From Alloascoidea africana (lineage: Eukaryota > Ascomycota > Alloascoideomycetes > Alloascoideales > Alloascoideaceae), in the NCBI GenBank assembly GCA_030581615.1, contig JAKTTT010000017.1, positions 248,001-312,000 of the forward strand: a stretch of DNA of 64,000 nt, written 5' to 3'. Below are positions 31,564 to 43,619 of this stretch, piece by piece. The notes beneath the pieces are model-generated. The model had not been told where the DNA came from. It searched no databases and saw nothing but the letters and a program-made list of their open reading frames with translations. Numbering within the stretch: position 1 is the stretch's first letter; each line of letters opens with the position of its first letter. The translations under genes were made by a program, and so were the position numbers.

Positions 31564-32392
31564 ATGTTTGTTCCAACACCAAAAGGGTTTGGAAATACAC
31601 CTGTTTCCAAATACCTATGTTATTTTTCCGTTATAGTACCGGTTTTTATCTCTCTAATAGGCGTCAAGTACCTATTTGAGCTTCAATTCTTTCCCCAAGT
31701 ATGGGGTTGGTGTAAGCATCACGAAACAGATCAGCAACAACACTAGATATTAACATGTGTCTTAATCTTTAAGATCAATGGTGGAGACTCATAATATGGC
31801 AGGCCTGTTATTCAAACCAATCACAAATCATGTTTGGAACACTCCTGATTTATAATTTCAGAATATTAGAACGCCTACTTGGAACACACAAATACTTGGT
31901 TAGTACAGGTCGTCTATGATATCAAAAAAAACCGTTATGCCAGAATCACTAACGCCACACCGCCAATAGTCATATATAATCGTTGCTTACCTCTACATAA
32001 TAGCACTAACGACGGCAGTCATCACAGCATTTGAGTTCATTCCTTTTCTTCCATCTCTGACTATACATGCTGGACCAACTGCATTACTGTTTGCCCTACT
32101 AGTCCAATATTACGATTTGGTGCCAGTGGTTTACAGATTTGAAGTCTTAGGACTCGAAGCAAATTCAAAAATAGTCCTAACAGATCGAATCTTTATCTTT
32201 GGAATCGCTTTTCAAATAGCGACTTCTCAACCAGTTAGTAGCCTGTTAAGTGCGTGGATTGGATGGACAGTGGGTATTCTTATTCTCAGAGATGTTGTAC
32301 CGGGCAAAACATGGAGGGTAAAGAAGATTGATTTGAATGATGCATGGAGGCATGTGAATCGGTGGTTTTTGAACTCTTCAGCAACTTTATAA
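31564..32392 (+). CDS. DSC2: DSC2/UBAC2-like rhomboid pseudoprotease (three exons)
   Basis: Dsc2 is a rhomboid-like pseudoprotease subunit of the Golgi/endosome Dsc E3 ubiquitin ligase; UBAC2 is the human relative. Exons are 31564-31711, 31774-31898 and 31970-32392; introns are gtaagc ... aag (62 bases, tattaac) and gttagt ... tag (71 bases, cactaac); 231 residues. Start region: FVPTPKGFGNTPVSKYL. Then KYLFELQFFPQVWGWYQWW reads into RLIIWQACYSN. After that comes FGTLLIYNFRILERLLGTH, very close to the SSLLIYNFRIFERRYGSR of UBAC2. Exon 3 has at least three TM segments (YIIVAYLYIIALTTAVITAF, PTALLFALLVQYYDLVPVVY, and a third near 185-205). It ends at WRHVNRWFLNSSATL with no UBA domain, which UBAC2 has; a further 3' exon was not seen but is possible. 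Confidence 0.8.
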
Positions 32393-32939
32393 TGGGTCTG
32401 ATTCTCGGTTTTCTGTTCTTTTATAATTCATTACGCAATCCCTTGCAACTTGAGTGACTTCTATTTAGAAGAGACCCTCAAAGTCATGACTCTTTTTTGA
32501 AGACAATGCCAACGAATTTAGAGGGGGTATTATTCGAGCAAATTAGTTGATCAGTTCTTGTGCATTCTTGAACTCTGAGATTTACTTCTGAATGGTTTGG
32601 AATAGAACAGATCAAGAAAGAGATGTTTTCAAAATATATGTATTCGCATGTTTAATATAGAGTATAACTATCTGCAAAGATAGTTAGCATAGGAATATCA
32701 TTTTTCTTTATATGGGTAGGTGATTTAGGCCATTAGATCCACAAGTATCCAAAAAGACTGAGTACTAATATGTGACCTCTGATAATTAGGTTGAACGTGC
32801 TGGGGGACTGTTCTTACCCTATTTGGAACGCTTAGTGTATATCTGGGAACTTGTGTAAATAGTAGCACTCAATACAACGTCTGTGACAATGCTAGCCATA
32901 TCGTTCTTGTAGATTAAACACAAATCGACAAATTTCATA
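32393..32939. other. Intergenic between DSC2 and RPS19
   Basis: Holds the RPS19 promoter. I see no clear gene or element. Confidence 0.5.
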
Positions 32940-33644
32940 ATGCCAGGGGTTTCTGTGAGGTAAGATTATGTCTATATTATAGTCTCATTTTTTTCATCTC
33001 GATGGATTGGGTCTCGTCTGTTTTTGAATTGAACAATATGCTGGTCCGATTTGTTATTCGCAATAAGAGTGGACTATCAAGAACATTTTGATGTCTGTTC
33101 ATGAATTCTTGATAGTCTGGTTTAAATTTCCAATGAGATAGTAGTTGTTATGGGTATTGTGAAGAGGCTGAGCTCAGAGTGGAATCAGAATTAAAGGACG
33201 TAACTAACACCGTTTCATAGAGACGTTCCAGCTCAAGAGTTCATCAACGCTTATGCTCAGTTCCTTCAGCGTCAGGGCAAACTAGAAGTTCCTGGATATG
33301 TCGAACTTGTAAAGACAAGCTCTGGAAATGAGCTACCTCCTCAAGAATCAGAGACGTGGTTTTACAAACGTGCTGCTTCTGTAGCCAGACACATTTATTT
33401 GCGAAAGCAGGTTGGCGTTGGCAAATTGAACAAGCTCTATGGTGGCGCCATCAACCGAGGTGCGCGACCTTCTCACCATCGTGATGCATCTGGTTCGATA
33501 AATAGAAGAGTTCTTCAGTCGTTGGAAAAGATTGGTGTTGTTGAGCTTTCACCCAAAGGTGGTCGTAGGATTTCATCAAATGGTCAAAGAGATTTGGACC
33601 GTATAGCTGCTCAGACAATTGAAGATGAGGAGGACGATGAATAG
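32940..33644 (+). CDS. RPS19: 40S ribosomal protein S19 (eS19), two exons
   Basis: eS19 sits in the head of the small ribosomal subunit and is needed for 18S rRNA maturation. Exon 1 is 32940-32959 (MPGVSVR split in the Arg codon), the intron is 32960-33220 (261 bases, gtaaga ... tag, branch ctaacac), exon 2 is 33221-33644; 147 residues against about 144 in other yeasts. Visible family motifs are DVPAQEFINAYAQFLQRQGK, ETWFYKRAASVARHIYLRK, then KLYGGAINRGARPSHH and RRVLQSLEKIGVVE. The early, longer intron next to the ATG is typical of yeast ribosomal protein genes. The C-terminal EDEEDDE tail is acidic. Confidence 0.96.
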
Positions 33645-36473
33645 ACACATCATTTTGATTTTGTATTCATACCAAAAGAGGGGCCAACAAAACCAAACTG
33701 AAAATCAGGAAAATCAAACGAATAAAAACTGTATAATGATCTGAATGGAATTATGTTGATCATTGGAAATTTAGAATTGTATTCTATCTGGATTTATTGG
33801 TCTGAACTATAAAAGAACTTTTCAGAAAACAGTTCTTTGTTTCAAGAACAATTTATGTATTCCCAATAGCATTAAATGTGATCCCACTGTCTGTCAATGT
33901 AGTTTTATTCTAAACGATCTGTCGCTTATGATTACTTCCTAATCATATGCATTTCGCTTTTCCAAGATAGTTTCTAAATTTGCTTAGTATGCATTTTATG
34001 AGGAATGGGCTTAAGATGTATCGAGTTTTACTGGGAAAAAAAATGGAGAGTGCATCCACAACAGTTGCAGAGAAATCAACATTCTTGAGTAATTTAGTAG
34101 ATATATTTGGTTCAATATCGGTAGTATAATCTTATTGGAAGACACGCTACACAACAAGATTTCATTGGTTTTAAACCTGGTACTGTTAAGGATAAGCCGT
34201 TATTCGTAACTTTTTGTCCCAACACTACGAAGCAATTGAACTTGTTGACCAGAAAAAATGAAGCGCAGTATATAAAGAAAAACATGATTGTTGTCGAAAT
34301 TCCGATGACCCTTATGAAATACATCACATGTTAAAATGATGTCTAGTTTGCTTGAAAAATCGCTAAGCTATAGGTTTTTGCAACGTCCAAGGGAAATGGA
34401 TTTGAATTTTTTACGTTAATTTATATTCTCAAGCCGACTCATTTGTTTTTTTGAAGAAGTAATAGAAAGAATGGACATTATAAACTGTGAACCAATTGGA
34501 TTCCCTAGCTAGGGTTGTACTAACTACATCTACACCTTTCCCATAGTGGCTGTTTACAAATAGATAGATATCTTGATAATGCCACAACCACTTTTAGTTC
34601 ATTCTAAAAGAAAATTTGACTCCAATTTCCTTTTCAACAATCAAATGGCCAATCAATCATTATTCTAAGAATATTTTGGCAGAAGAACTCCTTTGAGTGA
34701 CTGGAATGCTTATCCTCTGGCAAAAAAAGGAGATAAAATAATTGTGCCAGAAAAGTGAGTTAGTAATACATTTTGAAAAGCCTTACTTGGATTTAGTTGC
34801 TTTCACTTGAACATGATAATGTCACTTTGAAGCTGTAATATAAGTTACTTATCGTTCTAATTGAATCGGGCAAATAATCCAGTTTGGTTCTCGTGAAAAT
34901 ATGCAGGTTTCTATTGTTCTAATGTTTCTCTCAAAACAAAATAGTAAAATTCCAACTGAAAAACAAATTATACGCATAGCTGGAAATTGTTAACAATAAG
35001 TGTTGCAGAAGTAAATGTAGGCTGGTCATAACTGTTTTTAAAAATAGGTGTACCGAGGATTTAGCGCCCTTCCTTTTATCCTTCTTGACCTTTATGTGAT
35101 TCTTGTCAAGTGTGCATATCTCAATGCTCAGCTTCTTGGTTTTTTCTTTTTCTTTCTTTCATCAGCAATCAAAGATACTAATTGGAATGTTGGGATTGAA
35201 CTCAACACATACATTTTACTCATCAAAAAGAATCTATGATTAGATTTAGAGTTTATTTAAAGAGAGACCATAAAAACTTCTGGAATAAGAGAAAATTTAG
35301 CCCATTATGAATATTTATAACATGATGTGTAATTCTGATGATCATGTCTGGCCCTTGCATTTGAGAAACAAACAATTAATTCTTCAAAGTGATTTGTGTA
35401 TGGATTTTGTGCACAAAAGCGGTTTTTCAAAGCAAAACCCCTTGTTTCACTCGACATCAACAAGTCAATTGAAATGTGACAGAACGGTCAATTGTCAACA
35501 TCCCAATGTCAACAAGCGGCATATGCAATGCGACTTTTAAATCTAGTTAACCATTGTAAATCAATTAATACTAATCGGTTTAAACCCCTTGTTCGATAGT
35601 GAATTTAGTACATGTTTAGATTACAGTTACAAAAGCCACAGACATTTACCCATTATTATAAAACTCTTCTGTACAGAATTATTAAAGAGAAATACATCAA
35701 ATTGTGGCATCAAGCAGTACTATTTTCCATGTTATGGAAGTACGATTGAAAATTGGTACAGGCAACTACAAGTAGAACTCTAGAAAAGCGACTAGATCTT
35801 TTTTTTTTTAAGATCATTTTCCAGTTCTCATCAAGTAGTCGTAAAAAATGTAAGAAAAGAGCGCCACAAAACCAAAAAACCATTCTTTTTGTCAAATTAA
35901 AATTGTGTCTACCAGGAAACACTCTACCAAAAATTGTCTTCTGGAAAATATATCATTTTGTTTTCTGTTCTCCCGATAATCATGGTATTAAACCAAAAAT
36001 TCGATGAATTTTTGGCTCTTCTTTGTAGTCTCCTACCTCTTTTTTCATCGAGAAACCTATTTTAACCCCTATGTACAAATCATAGCACATTAGTCTTGGC
36101 TGGAACCAGTTGATTCGCAAATAAACGATAATCTAGAATCAAATGGGATTAGAGCATAGTGCAAGGGCAAACTGTCTTGAGAAGTTCCAATCAAAACTGA
36201 CACACACTTTGAAAATCACTGCAACGCTTGCATCTGTGAAGCCATCATGATTAGTGGAATATCACTATTGTCTGTACTTTCCAGCACTAGAAGCAAGAAG
36301 AGGGTTACAAAACATTCATGCTCCTATTTCGGTTTGAACAATTGACATAATCACCGATAAGAGCAGGGCTTGATGCATCACTCTTTTTTCTCAAGCTGTC
36401 TTTTTCGTCTCACTAGAGCCGATTCTCGAACAATTTTTTGCTGTCCAGAGAATACGCAATTTTTGCTTCGTCA
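33645..36473. other. AT-rich gene desert, left part
   Basis: Nearly 3 kb with only short domain-free frames. A basic piece at 35753-36007 (SSSRKKCKKRAPQNQK) could be transposase debris but shows no diagnostic motif. Confidence 0.5.
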
Positions 36474-36857
36474 ATGACCCGTGCTAACCCAATCGAGTTG
36501 GAACAAAAACATCACTGGCCCGCCGTGGTCAAAAACCTTACCGGTAAAGAAACTATGACAGAGTTCTCGCATATAGAAACGATTAGCTTTTCTAGAAGAA
36601 CTGAACTTTGTTTTTGTTTCGCTAGAGAGAAGGGCAAGTCTAACTTTTCTCAAATTGTCTCGACGCTACCTGCAGAAAATCTCTCTGTATATCTAAACCC
36701 ATCTCAAATTATTCATAATAAATCGGCTTATCTTGTCTGTTTTTTGCGTTGGACAAATGTGTCTTTTCTTGTTACCACAAGGCCAACACTATATCCAGAT
36801 AATGATGCACTTTCCCAAATAGTTTCTGCAACCGTAGTTGACCAATTGCAGATGTAA
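36474..36857 (+). CDS. Hypothetical small protein
   Basis: A 127-codon frame from the Met at 36474 (MTRANPIELEQKHHWPAVVK); the frame is open to 36438 through a TTG. Composition is protein-like (REKGKSNFSQIVSTLP, YLVCFLRWTNVSFLV), with a hydrophobic core strand, but I recognise no family, and the surroundings are gene-poor. It could be an exon of a longer split gene or a chance frame. Confidence 0.3.
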   Translation: MTRANPIELEQKHHWPAVVKNLTGKETMTEFSHIETISFSRRTELCFCFAREKGKSNFSQIVSTLPAENLSVYLNPSQIIHNKSAYLVCFLRWTNVSFLVTTRPTLYPDNDALSQIVSATVVDQLQM

Positions 36858-38939
36858 ATTAATCAACACTTTAACAATCACTATCGTTGTCAATAGCAGC
36901 AAGTCTTATTTCTTAAGTATGGGTTGGGTTTGAGCAAAATTACGTAAATACAAGCGGCCATAAATCGCAATTGACATAGAATTATGATAGTTTTGTGGTA
37001 TTGGATCGTGTTTCTTTCCTCACATGATCGGGTACTGGTTGGTTGGTAGAAGAGTTAGTAGAAAAACTTCGAAGCAACGAGTTGAAAATGGGATCCCGTA
37101 CTGGTAAATGTAAACCAAAAGTAGGCACATTTTTTATTGTCTCCCCATAACAAGAACTATTAGATGCGATAAAACATTATTAAGCCACACTTTTAAGTGT
37201 ATTTTTTAACCGTACGTAACGCATAGTTAGTTTTCAACGTTAAGAGTCTTAAACTTGGTCGCCAACTTTTCTTCAGGTTGTGTACATTGTTTGACAAGAC
37301 CTGTTTATGTATATAGATAGACACTACTAGGTTAAAATTTATCTGCGGGGCATAACGCTCGTAGCATCAACGTTTGTGTCGTTTGAAGAGACCGTTAGAA
37401 AGCCTAATGTAATCTTCAATGATGAATGAAACAGTACATTGCAAGCTTGCCCAGAGAAATGATGTATTTCGTTGAAAAGCCATAACAGCCATGTGAAGAA
37501 AAAGTGGGTTCTGCTTTTCCCTTTTTTTTTTTTTGTCCATGGAATTGATTCATTTTTAAGGGGATAAAAAATAATCACATTTTGATGATCTTACCTTGTG
37601 AGTCTTCGCTATATTCTGCTTGAAATAGACCCTGGTGCAATTGGACCTTCAACTTGAAACCATAGATTCTAGAAAGACATAAACTGACTTGGAGATTTGC
37701 AGAAAATACGGCTCAAGTCAGTTGGATTGATACTCTTGCTACACACTTTATTCACAGGGCAAAAGGAATAAGGTTACTGATAGACTTCAAACTTCTTCCT
37801 TTTTATGCATTTAGGATGAACTCATAGGACAACTGTAGCCGAGAAAGCCTTCATTGGCCATATCTTTACCTCTGTTCCCCTCCATTTAACGATGAGAGTT
37901 CTATATCAATTGTTCAAGAAGAATGCAGAGAATGTTCAATGACTTCCACGCAAGTTCATGCTCATTTTTATGAACCCGATACACATCGGAAGCAGATTGG
38001 CTTGCAAGAACATTAAGATACTGAATGTTCCGATAAAGCCACCCCTATTGGCTGCTCGGTCTTTCCGGCGTTCTAAATTTTCACTGAATATGCACAACTC
38101 ATCAAGCTTAATCGCTTTGACCCACTCGACTGCTCCTCACAAAAAATACTTCTCTAGCAATCGCCCGCAAGTTTGTAAGAATACCGCCATTTGAACTGAG
38201 CAATTACATGGCTTTGTCGAAAACATGACAGTCCAGACGCAAGCGAAAAATAATTTATCATTCAATTAAACTCAACGATGAAGAAAAGCAAGTTGGCATT
38301 AAATAACGTTTTACTTAGAATAGTACAAGATTTTGTTGAACGAAGGGTATAAAACATTATGCGTCAATTAAAATAGTTCTTCATCTCTTCACACGTAATT
38401 TCCATATGAGAATTCTAGGACCGCTACTAAGACTTACCACTGATTCAAATAAATATTCCGACTTATTTTGTTATCGATATTATCCAAAGAACTATCTGCA
38501 ATATCAAGAACTGAGATTGATCATAAAACCTCTCTCTACCCACTAGCTGTGTAGAATGAATATGAAGTGTCAAAAGCCAGTAAATCTTGGTTTTGCATCC
38601 CCGTTGGCTAGTTTATAACGGCGAGACAGGCAGGTATATGCAAGCCAGTGACAAAAGAAGGAAAATCCGTTTCCTGTTGTAGAGGCATGCATTCTTATAT
38701 TTCCTCTTGGGGATTGTATGCAAAGCACAGCAGATCAGTGCATGGCGCACAGGTGCTGATTGACGCGTCGTATAATAATCAATGCTGGTCGTATAGTGTT
38801 ACACAATATGGAGTACCTGCAGATATATAACAAGTTACATCTGCCCTCAAGACTTCCAGTTCTCCAAATAACAGATGTCAATGTCTGAAAGGATCAAACA
38901 TCCTTATTCAATTTCCTTCCAATCCTAGTAAATGACAAA
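36858..38939. other. AT-rich gene desert, right part
   Basis: Short frames at 37578-37339 (minus), 37958-38194 and 38648-38830 show no domain. Upstream region of the zinc-finger gene; nothing else supported. Confidence 0.5.
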
Positions 38940-40182
38940 ATGGAGAGGAAACAATCAAAAAAGAAACAGGATAGTCGACTAAATCAAGCATACTTCGACA
39001 ATAAAAGACTGGAAACCCTTCAGTCCCAAGGAACAGACAAGTTGAACTACTACCAACCATCACCAACGGAGGCAAGTGCTGCCTATCCACCCAATTCAGA
39101 CACAAATATGGACCTTCTGCAATATGGTGAATCTTCGACGTTTAGCACCTCTGTCGTTGGCAACTCCAGTGCCAACTTGGTAAACAATATGATTCACAAT
39201 GGATACTACTATTTTGACAACTACAATAGCCCAGCCAACCACATTTCAAACTCAAATCCTTCAGCGAATGGATATGATGTTATTCCGGAAACAGTAAAAG
39301 CCGAGAACGAAGAGAGCTACTATTACACAGAAATGAAAAATGGTGTTGCTTCTGTTGACGGGAGCCCCATATATTACGAGAGCGATATAATTCGAAACTC
39401 ATTACAGAGTGAATCGGGCTTTGATATTCTGCTGAATAGTGAGATTTCTCAGCCATCTGGCTCACAAGGTCTAATAAAGTTGTATGATCCTAGTTGGGGG
39501 GTCGCCAATGATGATGGAAAAGTTGATGGGCTATCCCCACAGCAATATCGTAACAGTATACAATCTGCTGGTATGGACTCCACAGGATCTAGTTTCTACC
39601 CCAATTCATATCATGATACCATGAACGAAAGTAATCAAAATGTACATCAGGACAATCTACATCACAATCACATACCTAAAGCGAAAAGTAAAGGGAAGAG
39701 GAACGAAATGGCAAGCTCAAAAAAATTTGTAAATGACCAACTTCATGTTTCTAATGTCAATCACATAAACCACCCTGGCCATGAACACAGCATTAAGGGC
39801 CTTTCTCATACAATTCATGCCACGCCTGCTTCTGGTGCCAGTAATCCGGAAGGCAAGCCCTACATATGTTCGGAGTGTGAACTAGCCTTTCGACGGAGTC
39901 ATGATTTAAAACGTCATCTGAAAACACACTTAAAAGTTCCTCCCCATCAATGCCCTAAATGTTTTAAAGGCTTTGCCAGAAAAGATGCTCTAAAGGTATT
40001 TATATATATTTATCTACGTAGATTTTGATTTCAAAAGTCAGATAGAGTTTCATTTTCTTTCTTGCTAACATTTTTACCCGTACTGGGAAACTATTAAGAG
40101 ACATATGAATACGGCCACCTGCCAGAGAAACAGAATGAGATATTTAAATTCACAGAACGAAGATCATAACGATATAAATTGA
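38940..40182 (+). CDS. C2H2 zinc-finger transcription factor (two exons)
   Basis: Exon 1 is 38940-39995, the intron is 39996-40098 (103 bases, gtattt ... aag, branch gctaac), exon 2 is 40099-40182; 379 residues. The long N-terminus is Asn/Ser/Tyr-rich, low complexity and acidic, as in yeast activators. Two C-terminal fingers follow: CSECELAFRRSHDLKRHLKTH (C2H2), then CPKCFKGFARKDALK joined by splicing to RHMNTATC, a C2HC finger (C-x2-C-x12-H-x5-C). The SHDLKRH and ARKDALKRH helices belong to the broad CRZ1/AZF1/MSN-like class; I cannot name the ortholog. Without splicing the second finger loses its last two ligands and the frame ends after ten more residues. Confidence 0.85.
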
Positions 40183-41168
40183 GCGAGATTATTTTTTTCT
40201 CTATAGAAGGAGAGAACTATTATGGAGACAATTTCGATAAACTTCAATTCCGCCTGCTTTTTGAAGAAGCTAACCAAGTAAGCAGCCTTGTGCTATATAG
40301 CTGTAGTGATGTTATACAATGGTATACATAGCGATAAAATGGCAATTCGTGTTCTTGGATGTTGATTATACTTGTTCTGTTTTCTTCAGCGGTTCGTGAG
40401 AAGCGTTAAGTTTCAGCCGTTTTACAAAGATCTTATTCAAAGTATTTTAATCGACCACAAAGAACTACCATTACCAGCAAGGCCCAAGAATTAGTCGTTT
40501 ATTGCAAGTTTTGTCCACAGTTTTTAAAGGCGTTATTTAAACGACCAGGTCCAGTTCATTCAACCACATACCAAATCTCTAAGTTGGCAATGTTCCAGTG
40601 TAACGACGCAAGCCACATTTCGAGCCAAGTTTTCTTAGTTTCAGGAAATGGTGCTTACTTGAAAACGCTAGGCCTAAATTAAATCATGGAAATTTCCAGT
40701 GTAGTCTGAATAGGTCCTGAAAAGCCAAAGTCCCATGGCTTTTAGGAGATCTACATTTCATGAAATGATATCCCGAAGATAACTACCAGATAATAATAGC
40801 GAAGCCATTATTCCTTTGAAACAAGGTAGAAAAAACTTGATTGGGCTCTCTTTTCGAAAAAGTCCATTCATAAAATTTGTGTTAATGGTTTGAACTGAGT
40901 TAGATTGAAATCGCCAAGCACTAGAGGCTTGAGATATCTCCCAGTGTCAACCTTCCTGGTTTGGAGATAATCGTCCACTGCGGTTTCCGGCTGAAAAAAA
41001 TGTCTGGAAACTGTTGTTTCACTTGCATTAGAACGATACAATTGGGCTGTCTACATGGATTGCGGGAGCATTAATTTGACTTGTCCGATAAGGGAGTGTC
41101 AGTGGAGACTTTTGGGTGTTTATTAGTACACGCTTTGTCTTACTTTCCAACCACCACCCACGCCCCTT
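40183..41168. other. Intergenic
   Basis: About 1 kb without a supported gene. Confidence 0.5.
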
Positions 41169-41747
41169 ATGACCGACAAGCTCAGAAACGTTGACATATC
41201 TACGCTCGCTCCTCCAGAGCTGTCTAATCTCAATAAGGAGGCAAGATCTTCGCTTGAGAAAGTTCTTGATTTTCAATTGGATTACAATATTCATGTGTTT
41301 GAAGGCATCAGTAAAGTACGAGGCAAAGTAGCAAAAGGCAACGCACTTCATGAGACCGATACTCCCACTGTAACGGCCATAATGCACGATAGATTGCTTG
41401 CCTTGTTACAACAGGAACGACAAAGGCGAACGGCAGAGAAGAAAGCCCAGTATCCTCTACTAGCAGAGTTGGACAAGAGAGGGTTGATGCACTCCCAATC
41501 GTTTATCAAATTTGCTGTTCTCCAAGGCATTGAGTATGAGTTTGAGGAATTTTCCTCTGACAATGAGCTGGTATTGGATTTTTCAAGTGCTCCTGAAATG
41601 ACCAAAGCAGTTACTGCTAGTGAGGAGGAGTCCGAGAATGAAATCCTCAACTCGAATATTGTTAGGGTCATGATTCCCCTTGCTGCTCAATACACTCTCA
41701 CTATGGGCGATGATGTGGCGGCCCAGGCAGTTGAATCCCAAGCCTGA
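41169..41747 (+). CDS. Hypothetical acidic coiled-coil protein
   Basis: A 192-residue single-exon protein that I cannot assign. Residues 18-45 (LSNLNKEARSSLEKVLDFQL) and 68-100 (AIMHDRLLALLQQERQRRTA) are predicted helical or coiled coil by eye. An acidic Ser/Glu-rich segment (ASEEESENE) follows at about 150, and the tail is Ala/Gln-rich. Coding character is good: uniform codon use, a long frame and an ATG after an intergenic gap. Its stop lies 97 bases from the end of the converging GAD1 gene. Confidence 0.65.
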   Translation: MTDKLRNVDISTLAPPELSNLNKEARSSLEKVLDFQLDYNIHVFEGISKVRGKVAKGNALHETDTPTVTAIMHDRLLALLQQERQRRTAEKKAQYPLLAELDKRGLMHSQSFIKFAVLQGIEYEFEEFSSDNELVLDFSSAPEMTKAVTASEEESENEILNSNIVRVMIPLAAQYTLTMGDDVAAQAVESQA

Positions 41748-41843
41748 TTTTTACATTAACGAGAGTCATATTTCGGAGATTGGCATAAATAACAAATGAT
41801 TTTATATATCAATACTCATTATTTTTGTTTGTTTAGATCTCAA

Positions 41844-43619
41844 TCAGCAGGTTCCGCGGTAGCCTAGATCGTTTGCTTGTTCGTGCCTTTTGATCGTATC
41901 TTGCCTCTCTTTACTCTGAAGTTTCGCGATAGAATCGTCCTCTCCGGCAGTGGCAATAGCCAAAAGAGACTCTCTAATCATTTGAGCCTGCTCATCACTT
42001 CTCATTGTTTTCCTAGCCGTTTCTGCAGCTTTTATTAAGCTTTCTACAATGTGAACAATGTCCGACATAAGCTTATCCAGCAACTCCAAAGTCAACGTCA
42101 TTCTGCAAACAACTCTAAGGATCTCGGTACTCTCTTCACTAGGAGGTAGCGGATAGTTTGGAATGATGAACCCTTTGGCACGGAGAAGCGATGAAACTGC
42201 TGCCTGTGGGATTTCGGGATACAACTCCTTGAATTCATCGGTAAACTTGAAGGACACGACGGGTAGGCCCTCGTTATAATATTCTGGGTTATTTGGATGA
42301 ATAACCTCTCCAGCTCCGTTAGGTGTGGCTTGGCCTGGTGTAATGGACCCTGGGAGAAATCCAAAAATACCCTTTCTTCTGTGAATGTCACTGACACATT
42401 CAAAATATCCTGTGGCTTCTAAGAAGTGGCTGAGCAACCGGGCATTGGCTAATGAGGACGAATGAATGTGTCTATATCCTTCTTTACCCAGATGGATCAG
42501 TAGGTAGTATTGATGAATCACTTGGTGGCCCGGCCTTGAAAAGTTCAAAGTGTAACTCTCTTCAATGGCCCCAAGATATTTCAATTGGAACACCAAATTT
42601 TCTGGGAGGTAAGATCTGTCTCTCCAAAGAACCCATCCCAAGCCGACCGAAGTAAGGCCAAACTTGTGACCAGAAGCATTGATACTCTTGACTCTTGGAA
42701 GTCTGAAATCCCATTTCAGGTTTGGATATAAGAATGGAGCTGTAAATGCTCCGGAAGCGCCATCAACATGGATTGGCACATCACATCCTGTATCTTCTTC
42801 AAATTTATCGAGTATCTTGGAGATTTTTTCGATGTTATCAAAGTGCCCAGTATAAGTTGATCCCAGGACCGCAAAGATTCCGATTGTATTCTCATCCAAG
42901 TAACTAGTGAGCTTTCTTATATCAATCACATAATTTGTATCCCTGTTTACAGGAATAATACGAGCTTCAACATCAAAATAACGGGCAAATTTCTCAAGGG
43001 CAACTTGGACACTGGCTGCCATAATGATATTGGGATGTGAAGTGTCCTTTCCCTGTTCTTTCATTCTTGCTTCCCATCTTCTCTTCATAGTCAGGCCACC
43101 AAGCATGATAGCCTCACTGGAACCTGTAGTTGGGGATCCTACTGCCAATTCACCGTGTGGAACGTGCCAAAGGCCACCTAGAATCGAAACGCAGCGTTGA
43201 ACGATATCAATCAAGGCTGGATACTCATCATTATCGGCCAGATTCTTTGTGAGGTTTTCATTGATGAGCTTTGAAGCCTCGTCCGAAACATATGTATTTA
43301 CAAAGCTCGCGAGATTGAGGATTGGCGTACCATCCAACTTCAACATGTCATGGATAACCTGGTAGGCATTCCCAGGCTCTACTCCATTTTCGGGAATTCT
43401 GTACTTTGGAATCCGCTCATTCGAAGTATACCTGGAAACGTAATGCTCCCTGAGTGTTAGCTCTGTTGGGTGCGGCTTGTACTTGGCCATCTTCTTCTGA
43501 TTTCCGTTTGCGCGTTCTCCGTTGGGCAGTAGTGCATTTTGGCGATAATTTGGATGCTTCTTCAGTGCTAAAAGCTCTTCTTGGAGCTTTTCAACATCAA
43601 TGTGTTCTACCAAGGCCAT
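41844..43619 (-). CDS. GAD1: Glutamate decarboxylase
   Basis: GAD converts glutamate to GABA with pyridoxal phosphate and is linked to oxidative stress tolerance and the GABA shunt in yeast. The 591-residue protein is complete and a little longer than the common 585. Motifs in order: KYRIPENGVEPGNAYQVIHD, the PLP-contact region VGSPTTGSSEAIMLGG, IHVDGASGAFTAPF with the conserved Asp, and SINASGHKFGLTSVGLGWV with the PLP-binding Lys at about 317. The C-terminal tail after residue 540 is basic and helical and might bind calmodulin, as in other fungal and plant GADs (inference). The start is the Met before ALVEHIDVEKLQEEL. Confidence 0.96.
   Translation of the reverse strand: MALVEHIDVEKLQEELLALKKHPNYRQNALLPNGERANGNQKKMAKYKPHPTELTLREHYVSRYTSNERIPKYRIPENGVEPGNAYQVIHDMLKLDGTPILNLASFVNTYVSDEASKLINENLTKNLADNDEYPALIDIVQRCVSILGGLWHVPHGELAVGSPTTGSSEAIMLGGLTMKRRWEARMKEQGKDTSHPNIIMAASVQVALEKFARYFDVEARIIPVNRDTNYVIDIRKLTSYLDENTIGIFAVLGSTYTGHFDNIEKISKILDKFEEDTGCDVPIHVDGASGAFTAPFLYPNLKWDFRLPRVKSINASGHKFGLTSVGLGWVLWRDRSYLPENLVFQLKYLGAIEESYTLNFSRPGHQVIHQYYLLIHLGKEGYRHIHSSSLANARLLSHFLEATGYFECVSDIHRRKGIFGFLPGSITPGQATPNGAGEVIHPNNPEYYNEGLPVVSFKFTDEFKELYPEIPQAAVSSLLRAKGFIIPNYPLPPSEESTEILRVVCRMTLTLELLDKLMSDIVHIVESLIKAAETARKTMRSDEQAQMIRESLLAIATAGEDDSIAKLQSKERQDTIKRHEQANDLGYRGTC

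Noticed and set aside
35753-36007. Basic frame in the gene desert, possible transposase piece
   Set aside because: No diagnostic transposase motif; basic low complexity only.
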